Assembly (NCBI GenBank): GCA_964555735.1
Contig: CAZKTS010000111.1
Span: forward strand, 1-22,186
Length of the DNA: 22,186 nucleotides
Reading direction: 5' to 3'
DNA from: CAZKTS01 sp964555735
GTDB lineage: Bacteria; Actinomycetota; Acidimicrobiia; IMCC26256; PALSA-555
Part shown: positions 7,057 through 12,439 of the stretch, piece after piece
Layout: each line of letters opens with the position of its first letter
Numbering within the stretch: position 1 is the first letter of the stretch
Notes under the pieces: model-generated
Told to the model about the DNA's origin: nothing
The model's input: only the letters and a program-made list of their open reading frames with translations
Database searches by the model: none
Made by a program: the position numbers and the translations under genes

Positions 7057-7497
7057 ATGGCCTTGGAGAACTCTGACGACCTGGTCGCGCTGCTGCCCCA
7101 CGGGCCGGAGTTCCGGTTCGTCGACGCAGTCGACGCCTTCGTCGCCGGCACGTCCATCACCGCCCGCTACCGGGTCACGGGCGACGAGCCGTTCCTGGCC
7201 GGCCACTTCCCGGGCAACCCGGTCTTCCCCGGGGTGATCCAGCTGGAGTCGCTCGCCCAGGCCGGCGCGATCGCGGTCCTCACCGACGAGCGCTACGCCG
7301 CCAAGCTGCCGCTCTTCGGTGGGGTCGAGAAGGTGCGCTGGCGTCGGATGGTCGTGCCGGGTGACGAGATGCTGCTGAACGTCGAACTCGAGCGGCTCAG
7401 CGCGCGCGGCGGGTGGGGCAGCGGGATCGCGACGGTCGAGGGGGCGGTGGCCTGCCAGGCCCGCCTCTTCTTCGCCATCGCCGACGCGCCCGGGTAG
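7057..7497 (+). CDS. fabZ: 3-hydroxyacyl-ACP dehydratase FabZ-like
   Basis: 146 aa hot-dog-fold dehydratase, the dehydration step of FAS-II. The hallmark GHFPGNPVFPGVIQLESLAQAG gives catalytic H50 and E64, spaced as in FabZ. The N-terminal LLPHGPEFRFVD and the middle VEKVRWRRMVVPGD also match. I choose the ATG at 7057 (MALENSDDLV). The open frame runs far upstream but that part is antisense to fabD; GTG at 7045 is an alternative start. It is transcribed away from fabD, so the pathway is split between two divergent transcripts that share one intergenic region. It converges on the small membrane-protein gene with an 8-bp gap. Confidence 0.9.
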   Translation: MALENSDDLVALLPHGPEFRFVDAVDAFVAGTSITARYRVTGDEPFLAGHFPGNPVFPGVIQLESLAQAGAIAVLTDERYAAKLPLFGGVEKVRWRRMVVPGDEMLLNVELERLSARGGWGSGIATVEGAVACQARLFFAIADAPG

Positions 7498-7505
7498 CGC
7501 GCGAG

Positions 7506-7754
7506 CTACTCGGCCCGGTCGTCGGGCCGCAGGTCGGCGACCGGTGCGCTGCGCTGCTGGCGGGCGGCGAGATCGCGGTCGATCTCGTCAGGGTCCTCGC
7601 CGAGCAGCAGGCGGGTCTCCACCTCTTGGTCGAGGGGCCGCTCGGCCCGGACGCGCTTCCACGGCGCCACGATGATCAGCAGCAGCAGGAGCATCGACAG
7701 CGCCACCGGCACCGCGATCCACCAGACCGAGACAGCAAGCGGCAGGGGCAGCAC
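7506..7754 (-). CDS. Small membrane protein, unknown function
   Basis: About 82 aa with GTG at 7754 as start; ATG at 7778 (90 aa) is the alternative. It has a hydrophobic N-terminal stretch (LPLPLAVSVWWIAVPVALSM, then LLLLLIIVAPW) that would form one long or two short transmembrane segments. A charged tail follows (KRVRAERPLDQEVETRLLLG, then EDPDEIDRDLAARQQ) and should be cytoplasmic by the positive-inside rule. I prefer GTG because a TACACT hexamer lies within the longer version at -10 distance, fitting a leaderless message. No family is recognised. It stands alone on this strand, convergent with fabZ and divergent from the secreted-protein gene. Confidence 0.5.
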   Translation of the reverse strand: MLPLPLAVSVWWIAVPVALSMLLLLLIIVAPWKRVRAERPLDQEVETRLLLGEDPDEIDRDLAARQQRSAPVADLRPDDRAE

Positions 7755-7761
7755 GGCGCAC

Positions 7762-7767
7762 AGTGTA
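7762..7767 (-). promoter_or_regulatory. Candidate -10 for leaderless small membrane protein gene
   Basis: Minus-strand TACACT (TANNNT) is followed seven bases later by an in-frame GTG at 7754, the expected transcription start distance. No canonical -35 is visible. Confidence 0.35.
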
Positions 7768-7882
7768 CGTGGGGCCATTCGCGACCGCCCCGCTTCGAAT
7801 CGGCGCGATCCGACTGCGGGTGGGGATCCGTAGGACAGGTGGGAGGCCAGACACGCCCGTGGCGGGGCGTCGCCACCGAGTC

Positions 7883-7889
7883 GGAGGAG
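7883..7889 (+). promoter_or_regulatory. Shine-Dalgarno of the secreted-protein gene
   Basis: GGAGGAG lies 8 bases before ATG 7898 and fixes that start over the longer open frame, whose extra N terminus would hide the signal peptide. Confidence 0.8.
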
Positions 7890-7897
7890 ATTCGACC

Positions 7898-8557
7898 ATG
7901 CAACGTCGAAAGGTGTTCTTCGTCGCGGCTGCGCTCGCAGCCGCCGCGACCGTCGGGACCGCGGGGCTCGCGGCGCCCGCGGGAGCAGAGGGAGAAGGTG
8001 AGGCCACCGGCATCGAGGCCCTCCTGAACCTGCCCGTGATCGGAGGCGTCGGGATCCCGCCCACGCCCTTCGTGAGCAACCCGCCGGGTGGCAGTGAAGA
8101 GGCGATCGGCCTCGACGTGCCGGGTGCGGCGGCAGCCGACGTGCTGACCGCGGCGAGCGGACCGTCGCCGAACGGCAGCCAGAGCGCCGCGTCGGTCGCG
8201 GGTCTGGACGCGCTCAGCGCGGTCCCGCTGGCGGCGACCACGGCCGACCTCCTCGCGTCGAGCTGCGACGGGAACACCGGCGGCACGACCGTGCTGAACG
8301 CGTCGGTGCTCGGCATCCCGGTCTCCGTGCCGGTCCCGCCGAACACCGGTCTGTCGGTCCCCGCCGTCGCCACCGCGATGGTGAACGAGCAGACGCCGAG
8401 CGACAACGGCATCACCGTGCGAGCCGTGCACATCGCACTGCCCGTCCTCGGCGGCGAGATGATCCTCGCCGAGTCGGTGTGCACCGCGTCAGCCGGCCCG
8501 GACGTGGGTGGGACTGCGGCGAACGTGACGAGCGGTACGCCCAACCTCGCGGGCTGA
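7898..8557 (+). CDS. Secreted protein of unknown function (possible choice-of-anchor type beta domain)
   Basis: 219 aa. The N terminus MQRRKVFFVAAALAAAATVG continues to APAGA and forms a clear Sec signal peptide, with cleavage likely near residue 30. The mature part is Ala/Gly/Ser/Val-rich with almost no lysine. It has two cysteines (in SSCDG and ESVCTAS), probably a disulphide outside the cell. The segment NGITVRAVHIALPVLGGEMI resembles the repeating strand pattern of actinobacterial surface proteins with uncharacterised anchor domains; this is a weak impression only. It lies 3 bp before the L,D-transpeptidase gene, so the two are likely co-transcribed and both act in the envelope. No LPXTG motif is present. 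Confidence 0.75.
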   Translation: MQRRKVFFVAAALAAAATVGTAGLAAPAGAEGEGEATGIEALLNLPVIGGVGIPPTPFVSNPPGGSEEAIGLDVPGAAAADVLTAASGPSPNGSQSAASVAGLDALSAVPLAATTADLLASSCDGNTGGTTVLNASVLGIPVSVPVPPNTGLSVPAVATAMVNEQTPSDNGITVRAVHIALPVLGGEMILAESVCTASAGPDVGGTAANVTSGTPNLAG

Positions 8558-8560
8558 CCG

Positions 8561-9256
8561 ATGCGTCGCCTGCTCACGCTGCTCGTGGTCGTCGCCGCGG
8601 CGATGCCGGGGCTGGGCTCGAGCGTTGCCGCGGCGGCGGTCGCGCCGCCAGCACGTGAGTCGGTGATCGCGCACGCGGTGGGCGCAGAGGTCCCGGTCTT
8701 CACCGACCCGGGGGCCTCTGCGCCTGCCTTCGTGCTCTCCAACCCCACACCCACCGACGGGGAGCTCGTCTTCCTCGTCGACGACATCGACCCGACCGGG
8801 TGGGTGCAGGTCGTCCTCCCGGTACGCCCCAACGGCACGACCGGGTGGGTGCGCTTGAGCAACGTGCTCCTGAAGACGACGACCTATCGAGTGGTCGTCG
8901 ACCTCTCGGACCACGAGCTCGTCGTGCGCAAGGGGAAGAAGGCGGTGATCGACGCCCCCGTGGGCGTCGGCAAGGGCTCCACGCCGACGCCCGGCGGCCA
9001 GTACTACCTGACCCAGCTGTTCGAGCCACCGGATCCGGACGGCCCGTACGGCCCGTACGCCTACGCGCTGTCCGGGTACTCCGAGACGCTGACCAGCTTC
9101 AACGGCGGCGAGGCGGTCATCGGCATCCACGGCACGAACCACCCCGAGCTCGTCGGCACCGACGTGAGCTCCGGCTGCATCCGGGTGAAGAACGACGTCA
9201 TCCGCGAGATCGTCAAGCTCCTCCCGCTCGGCACGCCCGTCACCATCCGCGCCTGA
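8561..9256 (+). CDS. L,D-transpeptidase (YkuD domain) with SH3-like domain
   Basis: 231 aa. A signal peptide spans about 1-27. An SH3-like domain follows at about 34-103, with GWVQVVLPVRPNGTTGWVRL. The YkuD catalytic domain starts near 108 (YRVVVDLSDHELVVRKGKK). The catalytic block is IGIHGTNHPELVGTDVSSGC followed by IRV, giving H190 and nucleophile C206. The usual S/T-H-G-C is S-S-G-C here, a variant known among actinobacterial and other YkuD enzymes. Role: 3-3 cross-linking of peptidoglycan or attachment of proteins to it, outside the membrane. The secreted protein encoded 3 bp upstream is a possible partner or substrate. ATG start. Confidence 0.88.
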   Translation: MRRLLTLLVVVAAAMPGLGSSVAAAAVAPPARESVIAHAVGAEVPVFTDPGASAPAFVLSNPTPTDGELVFLVDDIDPTGWVQVVLPVRPNGTTGWVRLSNVLLKTTTYRVVVDLSDHELVVRKGKKAVIDAPVGVGKGSTPTPGGQYYLTQLFEPPDPDGPYGPYAYALSGYSETLTSFNGGEAVIGIHGTNHPELVGTDVSSGCIRVKNDVIREIVKLLPLGTPVTIRA

Positions 9257-9257
9257 G

Positions 9258-9270
9258 CGTCGGACCGACG
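9258..9270 (+). other. Short hairpin after the L,D-transpeptidase stop
   Basis: CGTCG-GAC-CGACG lies immediately after the TGA. There is no T-tract, so it is not a canonical intrinsic terminator, but it could stabilise the 3' end before the opposing tRNA gene. Confidence 0.3.
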
Positions 9271-9282
9271 GGCGTCGTGCGG

Positions 9283-9365
9283 TGCCCGGAGTGGGAGTCG
9301 AACCCACACGCCCGTGAGGGCAGTCGATTTTGAGCCGACCGCGTCTGCCATTCCGCCATCCGGGC
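9283..9365 (-). tRNA. tRNA-Leu (anticodon CAA)
   Basis: The minus-strand sequence folds into an 83-nt class II tRNA. The acceptor stem is GCCCGGA/TCCGGGC and the D arm is GCG...CGC with AATGGCAGA. The anticodon arm is GTCGG-CTCAAAA-TCGAC with anticodon CAA, reading UUG. The long variable arm has stem GCCC/GGGC, and the T arm is GTGGG-TTCGACT-CCCAC. The long variable arm and A after the anticodon fit leucine. The discriminator A is at 9283; the following bases are CCG, so CCA is not encoded. It lies 11 bp downstream of the M23 peptidase gene on the same strand. Confidence 0.95.
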
Positions 9366-9376
9366 CTGGGCCGAGG

Positions 9377-10384
9377 CTACTGGCCGCAGAGCACGCGCAG
9401 CGTGGGATAGGGGTTCACCATCATCCCATTCGTGCGGATGCCGAAGTGCGTGTGCGCCGGACCGCCCGCGGCGTTGCCGGTGTCGCCGACGTACCCGATC
9501 ACGTCGCCGCGGGCGACGCGCCGGGGCAGTCCTTCCACGCGGCTGAGGTGGGCGTAGTAGTAGGAGACGCCGTCATCGCCGTGGACCCAGACGGAGATGC
9601 CGCCGAGGCCACCGAGCTCGATCTCCATCTGTCCGTCGACGACGGCGACGTCGGGCGTGCCGTACGGAGCGAACATGTCGGTGCCCTGGTGTGTCCGGCC
9701 GCCCGAGCGCGGCGCCCCCCAGTCGTTCACGAACGCCACCGGGCCGGCGACCGGACACAGTGCGGCCCGGGTGTCGACCCGGCCGGCCGCCGCGGGGTCG
9801 AGGGCGTCGAACTCACCCTGTGACGCGACGATCTTCTCGACGAGCGCCAGCGCGGCGTCCGATGCCAGCAGCGCCTGCTCGAGCGCGGCCTTCTCGCCGG
9901 CGAGACGGCCGACGAGTGCGTCCTGGGCCACCTTGCGCTGTTGGAGCTCGGCCTCGTCCCGTGCGAGCTGCGTCGCGGTGGCGGTCAGCTCGGCGGCCGC
10001 ATCTCGGTCGTGGTTCCCGGCCGACTCGGTGAGGTGCACCGCTCGGGCGGCATCGACGACGCTCGGTGCGTCGACGACGCGCGCGAACGGCATCGACGAG
10101 CCCTGCTGGTACATCTGGACCGCGCGCTCGCGCACCTGGGCCCGCAGCTCCTTGGCCCGCGCGCGCAGGGCCGGGATCTCGGCTTCGAGACGGGCGATCT
10201 CGGCTTCGAGCCGCGCCTGCTCGCTCAGGCTGTCGGCGTAGGCCTGCGCGGCGGCGACCGCGGCAGCCTGGGCTTGGTCGCGCTCGCGTCGAGCGTCGCC
10301 GATCGCGTCCGCACCGGCCGGCGCGGCGAACACGACGACGAGCAAGAACGAGAGAAGCGCGGTGTGGGAGCGAATCCTGGGCAT
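9377..10384 (-). CDS. Secreted coiled-coil M23 (LytM) peptidase
   Basis: 335 aa. The signal peptide is MPRIRSHTALLSFLLVVVFA followed by APAGADA. A long Ala/Glu/Arg-rich coiled coil spans about 28-95, with a second helical stretch at about 125-190. The C-terminal LytM domain is at about 210-333. Zinc ligands are visible: H232 and D236 (HQGTD) and H313 of HTH (311-313), plus H279 in YYYAHLS, so it should be an active peptidoglycan endopeptidase rather than an EnvC-like activator with lost ligands. The layout of coiled coil plus LytM recalls EnvC/CwlO-type division or elongation hydrolases that are gated by partners. ATG at 10384 with no strong Shine-Dalgarno. It reads towards the tRNA gene. Confidence 0.88.
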   Translation of the reverse strand: MPRIRSHTALLSFLLVVVFAAPAGADAIGDARRERDQAQAAAVAAAQAYADSLSEQARLEAEIARLEAEIPALRARAKELRAQVRERAVQMYQQGSSMPFARVVDAPSVVDAARAVHLTESAGNHDRDAAAELTATATQLARDEAELQQRKVAQDALVGRLAGEKAALEQALLASDAALALVEKIVASQGEFDALDPAAAGRVDTRAALCPVAGPVAFVNDWGAPRSGGRTHQGTDMFAPYGTPDVAVVDGQMEIELGGLGGISVWVHGDDGVSYYYAHLSRVEGLPRRVARGDVIGYVGDTGNAAGGPAHTHFGIRTNGMMVNPYPTLRVLCGQ

Positions 10385-10770
10385 CTGCTGAGTGGTGACG
10401 CGTTCGCGCGGGGACGGTGACGACAGTTGTCGGCGCGAACGACGCAGACGTTGAGTCCACCGGTCCGAGAGATGAACATTTCGATACCGGTCGCGCGCGC
10501 CCGCTCGCGCACCGCGTCGCGCGGCGATTCGTAGACGTCGGCTGCGATGCGCGATCCTGCGGGTGCCGCCCGGCGCGCCCGCACCCGCCCTGCGTGGCGC
10601 GCCGGCGGCACCTTCGTCCCTCGGCCTCGGGCTGTTCGTCGTCGCCGCCGGACCACCGCCCGAGGGTGGCGCCGCCCGGGACGACGGCTGACGAGGCCAG
10701 GACCCGCTCCGTACGATCTCGCCGCCAAACGGTGTCGCGAGGCCGATCCACCCGTAGACTGTCCGTTCCT
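10385..10770. other. 386-bp intergenic region between divergent genes
   Basis: It separates the minus-strand M23 gene from the plus-strand coiled-coil gene. Open frames crossing it are Arg-rich shadows without a start site or family resemblance. Visible elements are ACCGGTC at 10459-10465 and again at 10486-10492 (27 bp apart, each with palindromic ACCGGT), an imperfect palindrome CGACAGTTGTCG near 10421, and TANNNT hexamers near the right end. I see no conserved riboswitch core; in particular none of the ydaO-type c-di-AMP motifs found ahead of some actinobacterial wall hydrolases. Confidence 0.5.
10755..10760 (+). promoter_or_regulatory. Candidate -10 of the coiled-coil/pdtaR operon
   Basis: TAGACT (TANNNT) ends 10 bases before ATG 10771, predicting a leader of about four bases. 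No Shine-Dalgarno is present in that space. A second hexamer, TACGAT at 10712-10717, is an alternative. Confidence 0.35.
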
Positions 10771-11070
10771 ATGTCGCGGTCCCTCCTTCAGCGGCGCCTC
10801 GTCGACGTCAGCGAGCGGCTCAAGCGCCTCCGGGCCGAGCTGGGCGTCACCGAGGAGCAGCTCGCCTTCCTCGAGGCAGAAGCCGACGACGCGCGCCTGC
10901 GCGCCCTGGTGGCCGAGACGCCACTCTCCGACGCCGAGGCCCGCGACGCCCGCCGCCACGCCGACACCCTGGGGCGCCATCGGGACTCGCTCGTCCTCTC
11001 GATCGCCGAGCTCGGGCGCGAGCAGGACGTCCTGCTCGACCGGATGTCGGCCGAGCTGTCGGCGCGGTGA
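10771..11070 (+). CDS. Small coiled-coil protein, unknown function
   Basis: 99 aa, highly charged and almost entirely helical by composition (RRLVDVSERLKRLRAELGVT, EEQLAFLEAEADDARLRALV, SLVLSIAELGREQDVLLDRM), with no cysteine and no membrane segment. It has the look of a dimeric cytoplasmic coiled coil. The ATG at 10771 is chosen because the longer open frame is Arg-rich noise and a -10 candidate lies just upstream. Its TGA overlaps the GTG start of the pdtaR-like gene (GTGA), so the two are translated together and it may work with that regulator. No named family is recognised. Confidence 0.7.
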   Translation: MSRSLLQRRLVDVSERLKRLRAELGVTEEQLAFLEAEADDARLRALVAETPLSDAEARDARRHADTLGRHRDSLVLSIAELGREQDVLLDRMSAELSAR

Positions 11071-11669
11071 GCGCAGCCATGCCTGAGACGGTGAAGCCTC
11101 GCGTCGTCATCGCCGAGGACGAGGCGATCATCCGCCTCGACCTTCGCGAGCTGCTGGAGGAAGAGGGGTACGACGTCGTCGGCGAGACGGGTCGGGGCGA
11201 CGAGGCGATCGACCTGGTCCGCGAGCTCGTGCCCGACCTCGTGATCCTCGACGTGAAGATGCCGGGCCTCGACGGCCTCTCGGCGGCGCGCCACATCGCG
11301 GGGGAGCGGTTGGCCGCGGTGCTCGTCCTCACCGCGTTCTCGCAGCGCGACCTGGTCGAGCAGGCGCGTGACGCGGGCGCGCTCGCGTACCTCGTGAAGC
11401 CGTTCCAGAAGAGCGACCTCATCCCGGCGATCGAGGTCGCGTTGGCTCGCCATGCGGAGCTCACGTCGCTCGAGCGCAACGTCGCCGACCTCGAGGAGCG
11501 CCTCGAGGCGCGCAAGCTCATCGATCGCGCCAAGGGCCGCCTCATGGACGAGCACGGTCTCGACGAGCACGAGGCATGGCGCTTCGTGCAGTCCCAGGCG
11601 ATGGACAACCGCGTGAAGGTGTCCGAGATCGCCAAGCGAGTCGTCGACGGCGAGCTCGCGCCGTCCTGA
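11067..11669 (+). CDS. pdtaR: ANTAR-domain response regulator (PdtaR type)
   Basis: 200 aa. The receiver domain is at about 12-125: acidic pair E17-D18 (IAEDEA), phosphoacceptor D62 (ILDVKMPGLDG), conserved T89 and K111 (LVKPF). A helical linker (about 130-148) leads to an ANTAR RNA-binding domain at about 148-195, with LIDRAKGRLMDEHGLDEHEA and WRFVQSQAMDN. Family role: when phosphorylated by a histidine kinase (PdtaS in mycobacteria), it dimerises and binds paired hairpins in mRNA leaders to prevent termination. GTG at 11067 overlaps the upstream stop; ATG at 11079 is a possible second start. The partner kinase is not in the window. Proximity to polA matches the mycobacterial gene neighbourhood. 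Confidence 0.9.
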   Translation: MSAAMPETVKPRVVIAEDEAIIRLDLRELLEEEGYDVVGETGRGDEAIDLVRELVPDLVILDVKMPGLDGLSAARHIAGERLAAVLVLTAFSQRDLVEQARDAGALAYLVKPFQKSDLIPAIEVALARHAELTSLERNVADLEERLEARKLIDRAKGRLMDEHGLDEHEAWRFVQSQAMDNRVKVSEIAKRVVDGELAPS

Positions 11670-11693
11670 TCGCGCGTCGGCCTCCCGGCCCGC

Positions 11694-12128
11694 TCAGGGC
11701 TGGGGCAGGTTGGTCACGAACCGTGTGACGGTCGCGTCGGGCTCGTAGCCGGCCGCGCTCCAGAAGCCGACGGCCGGCGCACGTTCGTCGATCACGATCG
11801 CGCCGCAGCGTCTCGCACCCACCAGGGCGAACCTCTCGTGCGCCGCCTCCACGAGCCGACCGGCGACGCCACGTCGCCGCGCGTCGGGGTGCACTGCGAG
11901 CCGGTACATGTTCGCCCGCCACCCGTCCCACCCCGCGATGAGGGATCCGACGATCCGATCGCCATCCGTGGCGAGCAGCAGCGCCCCCGGATCCCGCTCC
12001 AACAGCCGTCGAACGCTCTCGACATCATCCGAGACACTCGGCGCCGCATCAGCAGCACGCCAGAGCGCCAGCACCGCATCAACGTCCGCCAGAGCAGCAG
12101 CACGAACCGCGACCGTCTGCAGATCCAT
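11694..12128 (-). CDS. GNAT-family N-acetyltransferase
   Basis: 144 aa. The acetyl-CoA motif A is MYRLAVHPDARRRGVAGRLV (R-R-x-G-x-A variant of Q/R-x-x-G-x-G/A), preceded by the GDRIVGSLIAGWDGWRAN strands. The C-terminal motif B region is AVGFWSAAGYEPD. Substrate cannot be predicted; single-domain GNATs acetylate amines of small molecules or protein N termini. It opposes pdtaR and polA. The ATG at 12128 is directly preceded by TAGCGT at -10 spacing with no Shine-Dalgarno, so the message may be leaderless. It sits where mycobacteria have other minus-strand genes between pdtaR and polA. Confidence 0.88.
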   Translation of the reverse strand: MDLQTVAVRAAALADVDAVLALWRAADAAPSVSDDVESVRRLLERDPGALLLATDGDRIVGSLIAGWDGWRANMYRLAVHPDARRRGVAGRLVEAAHERFALVGARRCGAIVIDERAPAVGFWSAAGYEPDATVTRFVTNLPQP

Positions 12129-12134
12129 CCGCAG

Positions 12135-12140
12135 ACGCTA
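12135..12140 (-). promoter_or_regulatory. Candidate -10 for leaderless GNAT gene
   Basis: Minus-strand TAGCGT (TANNNT) is separated from the ATG at 12128 by six bases, the exact spacing expected if transcription begins at the A of ATG. No -35 consensus is visible. Confidence 0.4.
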
Positions 12141-12170
12141 TGACGACGACAACGTTCGAGCCGAGCGGTT

Positions 12171-12184
12171 TGACGCACGCGTCA
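12171..12184. repeat. Perfect 6-bp-arm inverted repeat
   Basis: TGACGC-AC-GCGTCA has arms of six with a two-base centre. It lies 43 bp upstream of the GNAT start, where a regulator could bind. The size suits a dimeric repressor operator; no known site is recognised. Confidence 0.45.
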
Positions 12185-12237
12185 GCGGAGGGTTCGAGTG
12201 CGGCGGCGAGGAAGTAGCGCCGGAGAGTGTTGAGACC

Positions 12238-12252
12238 CGGGTCGAAGACCCG
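12238..12252. repeat. Hairpin CGGGTC-GAA-GACCCG
   Basis: A perfect 6-bp stem with a GAA loop. It lacks a following T-run on either strand, so it is not a standard terminator. It may be a structured element in the polA upstream region. Confidence 0.4.
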
Positions 12253-12289
12253 ACCGAGCGCAGCGAGGGAGCAGGGGCTCAGCGCTCGT

Positions 12290-12361
12290 GAGGCGCCCGA
12301 GCGCCGGACTCGAACCCGCAGCGGGTCGCGGGGGTGCCGCGGTGGGGAGGCGCCCGAGCGC
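12290..12361. repeat. Imperfect 57-bp tandem duplication with 15-bp exact core
   Basis: GAGGCGCCCGAGCGC occurs at 12290-12304 and 12347-12361. The bases after each copy are also related (a shared cgaaccc...agcggg pattern), suggesting duplication of a roughly 57-bp unit that has since drifted. On the minus strand the first unit contains GGGTTCGAGTCC, like a tRNA T loop, but no cloverleaf can be drawn. Confidence 0.45.
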
Positions 12362-12425
12362 ACCCACCCCGAACCCCGGAGCGGGCCCGCCGCTTGAGAA
12401 CGAGGAGAGCGTCGTACGCCGGGCA

Positions 12426-12431
12426 TACGAT
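12426..12431 (+). promoter_or_regulatory. Candidate -10 of polA (near-leaderless)
   Basis: TACGAT (TANNNT) in the context GGCATACGAT ends eight bases before ATG 12440. No Shine-Dalgarno fits in between, so polA mRNA probably begins at or within two bases of the start codon. Confidence 0.45.
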
Positions 12432-12439
12432 CGGCCGCG

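Larger units (their letters stand above)
12129..12439. other. 311-bp repeat-rich intergenic region between GNAT gene and polA
   Basis: No gene is supported here. From left to right it holds the GNAT -10 candidate, the inverted repeat TGACGC-AC-GCGTCA (12171-12184), the hairpin CGGGTC-GAA-GACCCG (12238-12252), a GAGCGCAGCGAG motif (12256-12267), a 15-bp direct repeat (12290-12304 and 12347-12361), and the polA -10 candidate. The opposing open frames that cover it are shadows of polA. Confidence 0.6.

Noticed and set aside
10385..10770. c-di-AMP (ydaO-type) riboswitch ahead of the wall hydrolase
   Set aside because: None of the conserved ydaO core strings are visible on the minus strand.
10547..11086. 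Arg-rich plus-strand frame overlapping the coiled-coil gene
   Set aside because: Composition is that of out-of-frame GC-rich DNA, and it overlaps two better-supported genes.
12300..12345. Possible tRNA gene on the minus strand before polA
   Set aside because: Only a T-loop-like string is present; the T stem has a mismatch and no acceptor, D or anticodon arms can be drawn.
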